Below, in pieces: positions 1 through 19,500 of a stretch of DNA of 64,000 bases. Every line of letters starts with the position of its first letter. Within the stretch, counting starts at the first letter, position 1. A program made the translations under genes and the position numbers. The notes below the pieces were generated by a model. The model was given only the letters and a program-made list of their open reading frames with translations, was not told the DNA's origin and ran no database searches. Source of the stretch: Saururus chinensis (taxonomy: Eukaryota > Streptophyta > Magnoliopsida > Piperales > Saururaceae); contig CP141142.1 in NCBI GenBank assembly GCA_035235625.1, positions 10,818,995 through 10,882,994 on the forward strand. The letters are read 5' to 3'.

Positions 1-4
1 CTTT

Positions 5-1825
5 TTGCTAAAAAATGAAAATGAGGCATGGAAACTTTTTGAGGACTTGAGTGAAAATTCTCTTCAACATGCTGCGTTGAATAGAAATGAGAGTGGATTA
101 TCTACCTTAAACAATGCCCCCTCTAGGGGTGGCTTGTATGAAGTCAAAAACCCATTAGACCTCTCCTCCAAAGTTGATACTTTGAGTAGGAAACTTGACC
201 TCCTTATGACTTCAACCCATCAGCCCACTCCCTTCACTCAAGATGCATGCACAATATGCCTTAGCCCAGCCCATACTATCATTGAGTGCCCCTCTGCTTC
301 TCAATTTCCTGAGCTTGTCCAAGACCATGTGAATGCCACCCAATCCTTCCCTAGGGCTGAGAATAATCCATTTTCAAATACATATAACCCTGGGTGGAGG
401 AATCATCCTAACTTTTCTTGGCAGACACAAAACCAAGGGGTTATGGGTAACCCACTCTCTAGGCAACCATTCCAAGTCCCACCAGCCCATATCCACCAAC
501 CTCAAGTGCAACCTCCGTATGTCCAACCCAATAGGAGTCCAAGTTTTGAAGAAAAGGTCTTGAGTGCCTTGCAAGGCCTTCAATCTCAATCCCAACTTCT
601 CCACTCTCACACACAATCTATAGCAAAGTTAGAAGCCCAAATTGGACAACTAGCTAACGTTATTAACAAGAGAGATATGGGGACATTGCCAAGTCAACCC
701 CTACCAAACCCTAAAGGTCAATTTCAGGTAGAGGGAGCTCCTCCCTCTAATGAACAAGTTAATTCCATAATGACCCTTAGGAGTGGGAGGATTGTTGACA
801 AGAGTGTTGGGGGGACACCAGTGACAAATGATAGGAGTGAGGAGTTAAAGAGGGCAGCCCCTAATGAACCTCAAGTAGAAGTTAGTACGCCACATGAGAA
901 GGAGTTTGTATTTCCTTCCCCTTCCTTAGAGCCACAGTCTAAGACCACTTCCGAGGGATCTTATATCCCTAGGGCACCCTTTCCTCAGTGTCTTGACCTG
1001 ACCCCACCATTTAGAAAAAGCACAGCTAAGATGGATGATATTCTTGAGACTTTTAAACAAGTCAAAATTAATCTCCCCCTCTTAGAAGCCATTAAGCAAG
1101 TCCCTGCTTATGCTAAGTTCCTTAAAGACCTATGCACTCATAAGCGTAAATCTAAGACCCATGTGTCTAAGAAGGTCTTTCTCACCGAACAAGTTAGCTC
1201 TCTTTTGAAGTTTGACACCCCACCTAAGTATAAGGACCCTGGAGTACCCACTATTTCTTGTGTCATAGGTGATCACTCTATCCATAGAGCCCTCCTTGAC
1301 CTTGGTGCGAGTGTCAATCTACTCCCTTACTCGGTGTATGAGAAACTAGGGTTAGGTAAATTGCAGCCTACATCAGTTACCTTGCAGCTAGCCGACCGTT
1401 CTATGCGTAAGCCTCGGGGAGTCATTGAGGATGTCTTAGTGAAGGTTGACCGGTTCTTTTTCCCTGTTGATTTTATTGTCTTAGATATGGAGACCGGTGC
1501 CAACTCCACATATCATATTCCTATCATTCTAGGTCGTCATTTTCTTGTCACAGCTAATGCATGCATAAATTGTAGGACGGGGGTAATGGAGATGACTTTT
1601 GGGAACATGAAAGTGCAACTAAATATTTTTGATGTGTCTAACCATTTGCCTGCAACTTCTAATGCTGAATGTTTTATGGTAGACAATTTTAGATTTAATG
1701 CTTATGATAGAGGTCCATCTTTTGTAGCATCTGCCCATAATCAAGTCATGCCTTTTAATTTTTCTACATCATCTTTTTGGAGACTTAAGAGAAAAACCAA
1801 TGCTAATATCTACCAGCCGCCCTAA
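5..1825 (+). CDS. Retrotransposon gag-aspartic protease polyprotein (606 codons seen)
   Basis: This long open frame has no internal stop and probably begins upstream of the window; the ATG at 5 is only the first one visible. A zinc knuckle uses Cys82, Cys85, His90 and Cys95 of the listed frame. A Pro/Gln/Asn-rich stretch with the block NPFSNTYNPGW follows at about residues 120-180. A retropepsin-like domain occupies roughly residues 400-545, with the catalytic motif LLDLGASVNLL near residue 430. DLGA in place of DTGA or DSGA is normal in plant Athila-type proteases. Gag would package element RNA and the protease would mature the polyprotein. The frame is intact although no pol follows, so it could still supply gag in trans. 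Confidence 0.85.
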   Translation: MLKNENEAWKLFEDLSENSLQHAALNRNESGLSTLNNAPSRGGLYEVKNPLDLSSKVDTLSRKLDLLMTSTHQPTPFTQDACTICLSPAHTIIECPSASQFPELVQDHVNATQSFPRAENNPFSNTYNPGWRNHPNFSWQTQNQGVMGNPLSRQPFQVPPAHIHQPQVQPPYVQPNRSPSFEEKVLSALQGLQSQSQLLHSHTQSIAKLEAQIGQLANVINKRDMGTLPSQPLPNPKGQFQVEGAPPSNEQVNSIMTLRSGRIVDKSVGGTPVTNDRSEELKRAAPNEPQVEVSTPHEKEFVFPSPSLEPQSKTTSEGSYIPRAPFPQCLDLTPPFRKSTAKMDDILETFKQVKINLPLLEAIKQVPAYAKFLKDLCTHKRKSKTHVSKKVFLTEQVSSLLKFDTPPKYKDPGVPTISCVIGDHSIHRALLDLGASVNLLPYSVYEKLGLGKLQPTSVTLQLADRSMRKPRGVIEDVLVKVDRFFFPVDFIVLDMETGANSTYHIPIILGRHFLVTANACINCRTGVMEMTFGNMKVQLNIFDVSNHLPATSNAECFMVDNFRFNAYDRGPSFVASAHNQVMPFNFSTSSFWRLKRKTNANIYQPP

Positions 1826-3483
1826 TATATTTGATAATGTTGGCAATGTCTGGCTATTTAGGCTTTATTTACTTATTTTCTCAATTTTTTTTTCTCATTA
1901 TAGTTTTTCTTCTTTTATGAGATCTAATACTTTAGGTTTGGGGGAATGCTCATCATTTATATTTATTTCTTTTCTCCAATCCTATGTACTTCACTTTCAG
2001 ATTAGTGGATTAGTTATGCTTTCAGGTGATATCTTTCTTTTCCCTCTCTTACTTATTCTTGTTATTGTAGTATATATTTTCTTTAACATTGAGGACAATG
2101 TTCAGTTTAGGTTTGGGGGTGTAGAAAGATAATTTTTCTTTATTATTTTTCTTTTAGGATGTTTTAGAGTATTTTTTTTTCATTTTTCTTTTGTTCTTTT
2201 CTTTTAAGTGGGTTTTATCGCTTATTTTCTTTTAAAAGTATATGTCTATTTTTAAAGAGATCAATTTCATGAAGAAAGTTCAAATAATTAATTAAGTGAT
2301 GAAAATGATTAAGTGAGTAATTTTTATTTTATTTTCATTATCTTGGATAATTGTGCTTATATTTTTAAATCACATTTCACACACTTGAAACTTGTAGGAA
2401 TGTAATTTTATGATTTATTACTTGTAATCTTAGTGGGATATCTTTAACTGAGCATATATTTTTGAAAACTTGGCAATTGAGTAATTTTTAATATTTTATG
2501 ATAGATCTTTATGCTTAGCTTTTATTTGAAAAAAAAATGGGATAAGGTGTATAGAAAAAAAATGAAAAAAAATAAAATAAAAAAAATTGAAAAAAAAGTT
2601 GAAAAAAAATGATGATGAAAAAAAAATAAAAAAAGGTTTGTTTCTCTTTTTACTGAGTAACCGGAACTTGTGCCTAGGCAAGTATAAGGGATCGCGACAA
2701 AAGGTGAAAAGTTGAAATAAATTCTTTTATGACTTACTTGGTTCTGTAGCCTTTATAGTTCGAGTTATTAAGCCTGAGGGGTGTTTCAACACCTAGTGCC
2801 TTGAGCCAACTGGATTAGGGACACTGGCCTAACGCTTGTTACATGGACTATTTAGAAAGCTTAATAGAACTAAGTATTGCACAAGTCATATTTTGAAGTA
2901 TATTATGCTCTTATTCCCTGAATTCAATTGAATTTGATGGCTATTACATGAGGGTTTATTATGAGGTGTTAAAGATGAAAGATTGTCATTGTTATATTTT
3001 TGAGTTAGTGAACTTTAATGACTTTGGTTAATGGGTGACATAAGATATGCTTGTTAATAAAGAATGAAATCATATGACTATAAAGTTTCTACGCTTTATG
3101 TTTTTGAAATGTATATATGTAGTTGCACAATTATTTCTAAGATGGGGTTATAGAATGGATTATTCCTTACTTGAAAGTGATCAGATCTTAATTGTTTACT
3201 TGTTTAAAGTATTTGTGGTTGGTTCTTTTTAAAAATAGTTATGTATTTTTAAGAGAAAATTATTTTTCAAATTTTTGTTTTCTTGTTTGTTTGTTTTATT
3301 TTTCTTAGGTTTTAATGTTTGTGGGTATCATTACTGCAAACCCTCACGAGACACAACTCGTCCAACTAGGGACACCTAGGGGTTTAAAGGCTTGTTGCAT
3401 ATGCTAAATGCAATCGTGATTCCCTACGAAAGTGGCTTTTATTTATTTTATTTTTTTAGATTAGTTGTTTTATTTTATTTTTG
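1826..3483 (+). other. Non-coding tail of the Athila-like element
   Basis: No convincing coding region is present. Two extra copies of the 12-mer TAGGTTTGGGGG occur at 1933-1944 and 2108-2119, identical to the polypurine tract at 3508. An A-rich tract of repeated GAAAAAAAAT-like words lies at about 2526-2636. The position matches the env-like or spacer region of full Athila elements, but I see no env-like frame. Confidence 0.6.
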
Positions 3484-3505
3484 TTTTGCTCGAGGACTAG
3501 CAAAA
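3484..3505 (+). other. Hairpin just upstream of the polypurine tract
   Basis: TTTTGCT (3484-3490) and AGCAAAA (3499-3505) are exact inverted repeats around the 8-nt loop CGAGGACT. It ends two bases before the polypurine tract. The placement suggests a role in RNA 3' processing or plus-strand priming, but that is inference. Confidence 0.55.
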
Positions 3506-3507
3506 TA

Positions 3508-3519
3508 TAGGTTTGGGGG
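3508..3519 (+). other. Polypurine tract of the Athila-like element
   Basis: TAGGTTTGGGGG lies four bases before the TGATAAG start of the 3' LTR. That is the expected position for the plus-strand primer of an LTR retroelement. Confidence 0.7.
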
Positions 3520-3934
3520 TATTTGATAAGTATGAAATCTATATCTATTTTATATGTCTTTTTACCTTATTTGCTAGTATAGATTAGGTTAATTTAGAGT
3601 TAGTTATGGTTTATTTAGATTAAGATAGATATTAGTATTTTAGTTTAATTATTAATGATTTTGTAGTTATTAGTAGTTTAGATGTGTATTTAAACAAAGT
3701 TGGAATTTTAATTATATTCTACATGTCTAAAATATGGTATTTTATGTTTTGTAGGTAAAGTGCGCTTATTAAAGTACTTGGACGATGTTTGAAATGCTTG
3801 AAAATAGTCTTCACATGCTTTAAAGTGATTTGGACAACTTTTCGGAGTTATAAACAAGTTAGAAATTAATATGGACACGAAGGAAAGCTTAATGAACAGA
3901 ATATGAACAGTCCGGGAAAACAGAAACATTGTAG

Positions 3935-4033
3935 CCGATCGATCGGGGTCACTTACCAATCGATCGGGATAACGTGAATTCAGATGAAAATACAGTGTAG
4001 CCGATCGATCGGGCATGCAGGGCGATCGATCGG
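3935..4033 (+). promoter_or_regulatory. Four-unit GATCGATCGG palindrome array in LTR U3
   Basis: Units CCGATCGATCGG (3935), AATCGATCGG (3958), CCGATCGATCGG (4001) and CGATCGATCGG (4023) form two pairs. Starts within a pair are about 22 bp apart, and the gap from unit 2 to unit 3 is about 44 bp. The spacings fit two and four helical turns, so all units would face the same side of the DNA. A protein-binding array upstream of the LTR TATA box is inferred. Confidence 0.6.
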
Positions 4034-4109
4034 CATAACATGCAGTTTCCTTGTTTGACCCAAATTCCAATCCTTTTCATATTGGACTTTTTCCTACGGA
4101 ACTTATGCC

Positions 4110-4117
4110 TATAAAAA
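4110..4117 (+). promoter_or_regulatory. TATA box of the Athila-like LTR
   Basis: TATAAAAA inside the LTR, preceded by CC, as in the other long LTRs of this window. Confidence 0.5.
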
Positions 4118-5098
4118 GACATATTTGGCTTAGAATTGGGGGATTCCAGTAGATTTTAGAAAGAAAAAAAGGAAGAAGAAGATGGAAGAGAACTCAAAGC
4201 TTTCAATGGAGATTCAAGTGCTTTCTTCTACCATGGAAGGCTAGACTTTTCTTTTACTTAAGAGTTGATGAAGCTATAGATAAGTTTTAATTTCTTTTCT
4301 TTTTAATTTAGATCTCAGTTGTGAATGATGACAATTGTATGATATGGATTTTCTTTTTAATGGAAGAGCTTTTAATGTTTATTCAAGTCTATGTTGATTT
4401 ATTGTCTTGTAGATGATAGATTGATATGGTTTTGATATTTGCATCAATTCTAATTTCTGTGATTTAGATGAGATGGTCATACAATAGTTTTAATGTTCAA
4501 ATAATTAATGACTTGGATGAGTTATACTAAGATTAGACGGGTCATGCCTATAGCTAGTTTAGTGTAGATGATCCGTGCTATTGTCGAAGATAGTTCATGC
4601 CATGGAAGTTAATTAATGATTCTTTTTGAAGTAATTCTAGCTTGTAGCTGAGAATACTTGTTCATGTTCACACTAGATTTAGATTAAAAGTTAAGGAATT
4701 GTTATGGTTCTATAGTGGATTCAATTTCCTGAGTAATTTTCATCATATTAATCTCTTGCTTTTAAACTAGTTGATTTCTTTATTTTGCTTAATTTAAGTT
4801 TAAGTTGTTTTTAGTTTTTAAATCAGCAAATTCCTCTTTAGATTTAGTAATAACCCATCCGTCCCTGAGGTTCGACAACCCTTAAATACTTATCCTAGTA
4901 CAATTACCTTGTACACTTGCAAAGGGTTTAATTATAAACGATCAGTCTTGTTTTGAAGGGCTTGTCGATACGAATCTATCTTACCAAGAACAAATGATTC
5001 CGACTTTGGGGTAAGAAGATATCATGTTTTGAATTTGGGATAATATTTAAATAAAATAATAATTTAAAATGGGAAAAATGACTAAATTGTTGGCATCA

Positions 5099-5520
5099 TC
5101 AATGATGGCAACGGCTAGTGAGCTGTGCCACGTAAGCTGGCCCCAGAGCGTGATAGGCAACAAATTCGCTTGGACTGGCTCTGCATCCGCGTTGCAGCAC
5201 CTACTGCATGGCCGCGTCACGAGCGGCGATGCATGTCATACACCTACGCATGTCACTATGTTAGCTCTTGGGTTTCCCTCTATAATTAGGAAACCCGTGT
5301 GATTGTCCGAAGGAGTTTTCTAGCCCATTATGAGTCTGCTTTTGCCCATTCAAGAGGCATTCTTAGCTAATTCGATGGTGTTCTACATAATAGAAGTGTG
5401 CACTCCTCGAGTTGGCGACTCTAGAGAAGGGAAATGGCCCGGAGAATGAGGCTCTATCCGACACCCTCGGGACAAAAGAGAAACAGAATAGGTGCAGAGT
5501 AAGGGGAGTCCATCCTTCAC
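5099..5520. other. Unassigned stretch next to the Athila LTR
   Basis: I see no supportable gene. A moderately GC-rich patch (5100-5290) holds a 77-codon open frame that resembles nothing I recognise. Confidence 0.3.
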
Positions 5521-6055
5521 CAATGAGCCGCATAGTGAGAGAAGTGTCCCCAGGTAATTGAAGGTTTTGTGTGCTGCTTACAGACATGAAAAGTGAGGAG
5601 CGTCCCCGGGTAAATGGAGGTTATGTTCGCCGCCTACATGAATAGAAAGTGAGAAGAGTCCCCGGGTAAGGGAAGGCTTTGTCCCGCCGCCTACGGACAT
5701 TGATAGTAAGATGCATCTCTAATGGGAGGTTATGTCCATTACCTATGAGTGCAAAAAGTAAGCAACATCTCTGGGTAAGGGAAGGTTCTGTTTGACTCTT
5801 ACAAGTGCAAAAAGTGAGAAGTGTCCCCAGGAAAATGGAGGTTTTGTCCACCATCTACGAGCGTGCAAAGAGTAATGTGGCTCTAGGAAAAGGGAGGTTC
5901 TTTCTATCACCTTCGGGCATAAAGAGGGAGAAAAGCCCTAGGAAAAGTGAGTGTTTTGTTTGTCGCCTTCAGGCGTAATGAGAGAAATGTTTCATAGCAA
6001 GAGAAGGCTTTGTTCGTTGTCTCTGAACCTAAAAGGGAGGACGCCTTGAAGGAAT
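5521..6055 (+). repeat. Diverged minisatellite, unit about 60 bp
   Basis: About eight or nine decayed copies of one unit run head to tail. The shared pattern is GTGAGAAG, then TGTCCCC, then GGGTAAGGGAAGG, then TTTTGTC, then CGCCTACG, then a short A-rich link. Clear copies start near 5530, 5590, 5649, 5755 and 5813, and later ones are more decayed. It is not coding. Confidence 0.7.
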
Positions 6056-6139
6056 GAGTAACTCCAAACGTCGCTACTTCTGGAACTTAGGGGAATAAGT
6101 ATTTCTAATCTTTTAATTCAATATATGATTATATGAATG

Positions 6140-6310
6140 AATGTGCTTATATGTTATATTCTGATCCGATGTGTTCTGATATGCTTTGATCTAATATAAT
6201 ATAATAAGCTCTAATGTGCTTTGTTTTGATCTGATGTGCACTGATCTGATCTAATATGGTCGAATGAGATCTAATATAATCTATCTGCTCTTATATATTT
6301 TGCTCTACTA
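6140..6310 (+). repeat. Degenerate TGATCTAATGTG-type short repeats
   Basis: Words such as TCTGATCTGATGTG, GATCTAATATAA and GCTCTAATGTGC recur throughout this stretch. It is low-complexity repeat DNA with no gene. From 6310 to 7620 I find nothing further that I can assign. Confidence 0.5.
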
Positions 6311-7629
6311 TGTGATAGAGTGAGATGTGTGCTTCCGCTGATTTCTTAGCTTTTGTTTAACTTTAATAATTTATGACATTTTCATCTAACCTCAAATGTT
6401 TTATTCAGATATAAAAATATATGTATTTTAACACATGATTTTGTACTGTTGGATGCATATATTAGCCGTTAGGCAAAATTACGTTCAAATCAGATCTTAT
6501 TAGAATAACATCAAAAATGTTATATAATACATACGTAGGCAACAAACAGCAAGACAACATTCACCCGATCCAAAATAAGATTAAAATTAAGTTCATTCTG
6601 ATCTACACGTAATAAAGCACTTAATTTTTATAATGCGTAGAAGAATGTTATGACTTGCACTCAAATTCTACCTAGTGGATGATCAAAAGCAAAGACAAAA
6701 ACAGATAAGGATGGTGATTCATGGTAGACCATGGCTCAAGAGCTCATGAGCACATGATTATTGTGCACTTTCATTCATTAGATGCGAAGTCATGGCGGGC
6801 ACAAGAGTTCCGCAAACTTGATGAGTTCCTCAATCTGCGTTAGTATTTAAGGAGTACACTGACCTGGTTAATATCTAAATTTCCAAAATTCGACGAGTTT
6901 ATTTATTTCAATATCTAGCAATTGTTTCTAACACTGTTTTAATAGTAATTAGAAGCTGTGCTATTTTTTGTGCTAGAATTGGTCAATTATATATGCAATG
7001 AATTGGCCAGAGTTGTTTATCAATTAATATGATTAACTGCTTAGTCGAATGTTAACCAATCTATAGAAACATTAGTCTCCCCTTCTCCATCTACCTTTCT
7101 CTCTCCACCCCCTTGTGTCTTCTCTAGTCTCTCGTCTATGTCCCCCACTTTTAGTTCTAAAATCAACTTTACACGATCACGTTGTCTATATTCTGCTGCC
7201 AGGACTATCTTATGTCGCAGCCACATAAAAAACCCAACGCATTCATATCATCCAGCATGACTTTCTGCAAGAATTTATTTGAAGACTTTGCATTAAACAA
7301 AAATTTATCATATGTAAATTAGCCAATGACGTCCAAGAACAAAAATAGTCTTGGTAAGAACTTTTTGAAGCCCCAAAAACACACATCAATTTATTTCTAA
7401 TCTCAACACCACCCACTTCCTCCCTGTTCATCTATACTTCGTTTTCTTTATGCTCTACATGATTTTACATACATAGCGGAAGAAAAAACACATCATATCT
7501 ATTTTTCATCTTGTGGTCTCCTTTGCATATAACATGTGACTAACAGCAACGTCCAGGTTGAGCAGTACAGTCCAAAATTCTCGTACATTTCAGTTAATCT
7601 ACAAGTACAAATAGTTAACATATATGGAA

Positions 7630-15993
<8,364 letters not shown>

Positions 15994-16300
15994 GGTTCCG
16001 ATGCCTCCCCCACTTTCCGTCTAGCCTCTACATTTGCTTCCTTGTTTTCAAGAAGAGGGTACCATTAAAAGCTCCAGCCGTTTCCTACTTTATTCCAACT
16101 CAAAACGTGGGAAGAATCAGAATGTCATCAGGTACAAAAGAGAAGAGACAAGACAAGTTGATGATTTTTTTAAAAAAAATGGAGTCGGTAGTAGATTCCT
16201 GCCTGGCATGGGGGACTCTGGTCAGCCATTGGTAGACAGTCACAGTAGGCACTAGACATAGTTGGATTCATAGAGTGTATGGTGGGAGAAACAATGGCTT
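15994..16300 (-). promoter_or_regulatory. CIPK8 5' UTR and proximal upstream region
   Basis: The start codon at 15993 sits in an ACCATGG context. Upstream DNA is purine-rich on the minus strand. A segment at about 16179-16295 is clearly similar to 19991-20125. No convincing TATA box is identified, and the 5' UTR may contain an intron. Confidence 0.45.
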
Positions 16301-19300
16301 CTTAATTTCTAATGGGCCTGTTAGGGGGTTTTAGAAAAGTATTTTTTTCCAGGAAAAATAACTTATTAGGAAAACTAAATTTCCAGGGAAATTGAATGCC
16401 TTAGAAATAAATGTTTTCTAAAGTTAGGAGTTCAGTTGAAAAACTTTTTTACTAAACCTTTTTAAAAATTTTACTATTGCATTTAATATGTTTTGTATTA
16501 AAAGCTTCGTACACTTGTGGGCCCTACAGTCCTCTTAACCTCCCTTGAAGAAACCATGTGGGCCCCATTTAATGATGAGGCCTATTTCCTTCAAGTGACT
16601 AATTGATTTGGCCATCAATGCATAGTGTTTTCACTTCGGCAAATGATTAGGTCATAATGTAAAAACTGAGAATTTTGATTCCTTCACCGGAGGATCAAGC
16701 AAGTAGTTATAACTGTTTATAAATAGGTTAGATTCCATTAATTTATTTAGTTGAAATTCCATCAATGAAAGGGTGGAAAATATATGGTTAAAGCACTATC
16801 CCTATCACAAACCTAATTACTGTCCTCACACTTGATAAATACATGGACCTTTGGTTATAAAATGTGGTCCACTGGCCATGTATATACTGCTCATTATTTG
16901 TTGAAGTTCTATTTCTTTCCTTTAGTTCTAATGGCAGATCTTATCTTCCAAACTGCTGCTAAGTGTTAACACCATATTTCAGTACTTACATGTAAAAAAT
17001 GTTCAGATTTGTTCCGATCCAATCCACTCAACTGACTGAAAAAGGACTTTGACAATTCTTTTTTTATGTAAACCCTTGAGTTTACACAGTCAAACACTGG
17101 AAAGTTGGATGAACAAGGGAAGAGTAGCCCTCTGTGACAATAGTCTTCAGCAGGGTGAGAGAAAAGAGGCAGGGAGAAGAGACGTGAGAGGAGCAGGGAG
17201 AGACTGAAGATAATTTTTCTCATTGATTTTCCAATAGGGCAGTCACCCTTTACATTGCAGTAGAGATTCCTAATAAACCTTGACTAACAAAGGAAACTTC
17301 CTAATAAAGAAACTGCCTAATGAAGGAAAATAGCATAAATAAGAAATTGCCCTAATGAAGGAACTGCCTAATGAAGAAAATAGCATAAATAAGAAATTGC
17401 ATAATTTAAAACATCCTAATTAAGATCCATAACATTTTTGCATGCCAACATTGAATATCCATGTGCATACATGGAATGTCTAGTCTTGCAAACATTTCAA
17501 ACAAGGCACCACCAACACACATCAATGTGAAAAATCACATTTTAATGACACCAATCACTCGACCAATCAAATCTAATCCATACCTATGTTGAGAAACAAT
17601 TATTTATGTCAAAAATAGTACATATTGTTTACATATAGTTCTAAATAAAAATTCTTTCACTTGTTGATGACTTCATAAATATCATTGCGATCCTACATAT
17701 TTTCAGCAAGCCCATCGCGGAAATTCCTTGCTATTTTATATGCCTACGGTTGATGATCTTCAAAATTTGGTGCCTCTGGACGAAGTTCTTTATCATGTAA
17801 TTCATCATCACTCCACTCAACATCTCTATCTTCTTTCTTAGTGACTAATGAATTCTTACTTTCTTCTAAAGCATCGGCTCTTGAATTGATTAAAGGTCAC
17901 CTCCCACCTGCAGAAGCAGACATAAAACCCATCGAGACTCAAGATTTTAAGCAGCACAGGAGCAGAGTCAAGTAGGTTCCATTCTGAGGTGGAAGTTGTG
18001 AGCTTAAACCAAATGAGTGGTAATTAGATTATATTTCATATATGTGATTTGCATATCACATGTATGAACATGTCACATGAATGAAAAGCAATCTGTTTTC
18101 ACATAACAAACTCACATATTCCGAATGTCTAAGTGCTCAGTGCAATGGAGATAAAGTTTACAACAAATCCAATTATATAGGCTAGAGTAAACCTTAACTT
18201 CAATGTACAAATTTGAAAAACCATGCTTCTATTTACTTAGTCATATCGACTCCATGTTAATAGACAATACAAAACAGCTAGCCTTTATCCAGTTACCTTC
18301 TCATAAGATTTTGAATGACCATGATACAGTAGTGTAGGTTCTTCATCCAGGAAAAAGTCAAATAAGGAGTAGCATAAGAGCTATTCAAAACAGTGTAGGC
18401 TGAAATCATTTCAATCACAATTTGAAATACGTTATAAGAGACACTAAATCAACTTGCAAGCAAAAGGTTTTAACAAGCACTTAAAGATTATTAGTTCATT
18501 TATACAACATCCAATTTAAGTGGACATAAAGGCTAGTATTTTGATTAGGAAGAGAGAATGTAATGTTAAGAAGCATGTAACAACACCTTAATGAAGAACT
18601 ATCTGTCCTCAATTAACTATTTTGCAATTCTGTCATTTATGTAGAAGACCCTAATTCCGTTGCAGCTATCAAATTATCTGTCTACATCAAAGGTGTAAAA
18701 GTTTTTTCTTTATCACTTGTGTGGATGAGTGTCCAGGTTCCATTACCTTTTCCGCTCCTCCATTTGTTTCGTTTTCATTGAGGAGCTGGTGGACATTCAT
18801 ATTCTTTGATGGTTTAAGAATTTTCTGTTTCTTTTAAATGAATAAAGATTTAGCGCTTCTTTATTTGTCTTCCAATTATATTAAGTCCATATGCATACGG
18901 CCTTACACTTCGACAATCCACATAATCTGTTCCCCATTCGTGATTGATGACTAGCTCTAAGTTGCTGTTCAATGTGCTGGCAAAGCTTGCTCTCGAACCC
19001 GTGTTTACTACACCTCTGTCCTATAATAAGTGTCCTAGAAAGAAAAAGAAAAAATGTTGCTGCTGTCCTTCATATGACCTCATTTATTGCTTAGTAGTGC
19101 TTATTTAATTTGAGATGCAATGATCAGAAGTCACAGAGAGAGTTAGATCCCTAAATATGCTAATTATTTATAAGGTAAATCATTTCCTGTTTCTGGACGC
19201 TTAAGCAGCAGGATCATGCACAGATGTGATTTAAGGAACACTTATATAAAAAGAAATGCACAGACGTGATTAAACCTCTTAGCTAAAATAATAAGTGAAT

Positions 19301-19500
19301 GAACTTACAAAAATCCGGAAAATCGGGAGTGAACTTCATAATCTAATAATTTCACTTACACTGACAACATCAAGGCCTACACATTGTCAAATGTTGTAAA
19401 TAAACGCAGCAAATAGAATCAATTTGATATGAGTCCATACTACAGCAAATAAACCCAGCAAATAGATTCACATGCATTATGATGCATATCTCCTAGACCA
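16300..19500. other. Intergenic DNA with faint coding relics
   Basis: Mostly AT-rich DNA without a supportable gene. A 53-bp-period tandem duplication lies at about 17309-17402 (AACTGCCTAATGAAG and AATAGCATAAATAAGAAATT, twice). At 17640-17920 the minus strand reads as a broken frame containing ELHDKELRPEAPNFEDHQP and YKIARNFRDGLAENM, with stops between. I do not recognise the family. The rest shows nothing I can assign. Confidence 0.4.

Larger units (their letters stand above)
1..5098 (+). mobile_element. Athila-like Ty3/gypsy retroelement, 3' part, non-autonomous
   Basis: The left edge of the window cuts this element, so its 5' LTR is not visible. The visible order is a gag-protease reading frame, about 1.7 kb without coding potential, a polypurine tract and a 3' LTR starting TGATAAG. 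No reverse transcriptase, RNase H or integrase lies between protease and LTR. Either the element depends on a relative for transposition or its pol was deleted. The gag style (CX2CX4HX4C knuckle) and the D-L-G-A protease motif are typical of the Athila/Tat branch. The right boundary is uncertain. Candidate ends in CA lie at about 4942, 5024 and 5098. Confidence 0.75.
3524..5098 (+). repeat. 3' LTR of the Athila-like element
   Basis: It starts TGATAAG just after the polypurine tract. A TATA box (TATAAAAA) lies at 4110-4117. A palindromic array ends 77 bp upstream of that TATA box. The 3' end is ambiguous because no second LTR is in view; ends at about 4942 (ACGATCA), 5024 (GATATCA) and 5098 (GGCATCA) are all possible. 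There are no convincing genes inside. Confidence 0.65.

Noticed and set aside
3935-4033. GATCGATCGG array as simple microsatellite
   Set aside because: The units are separated by non-repetitive linkers of about 10 and 33 bp with regular spacing, and the layout recurs in other LTRs.
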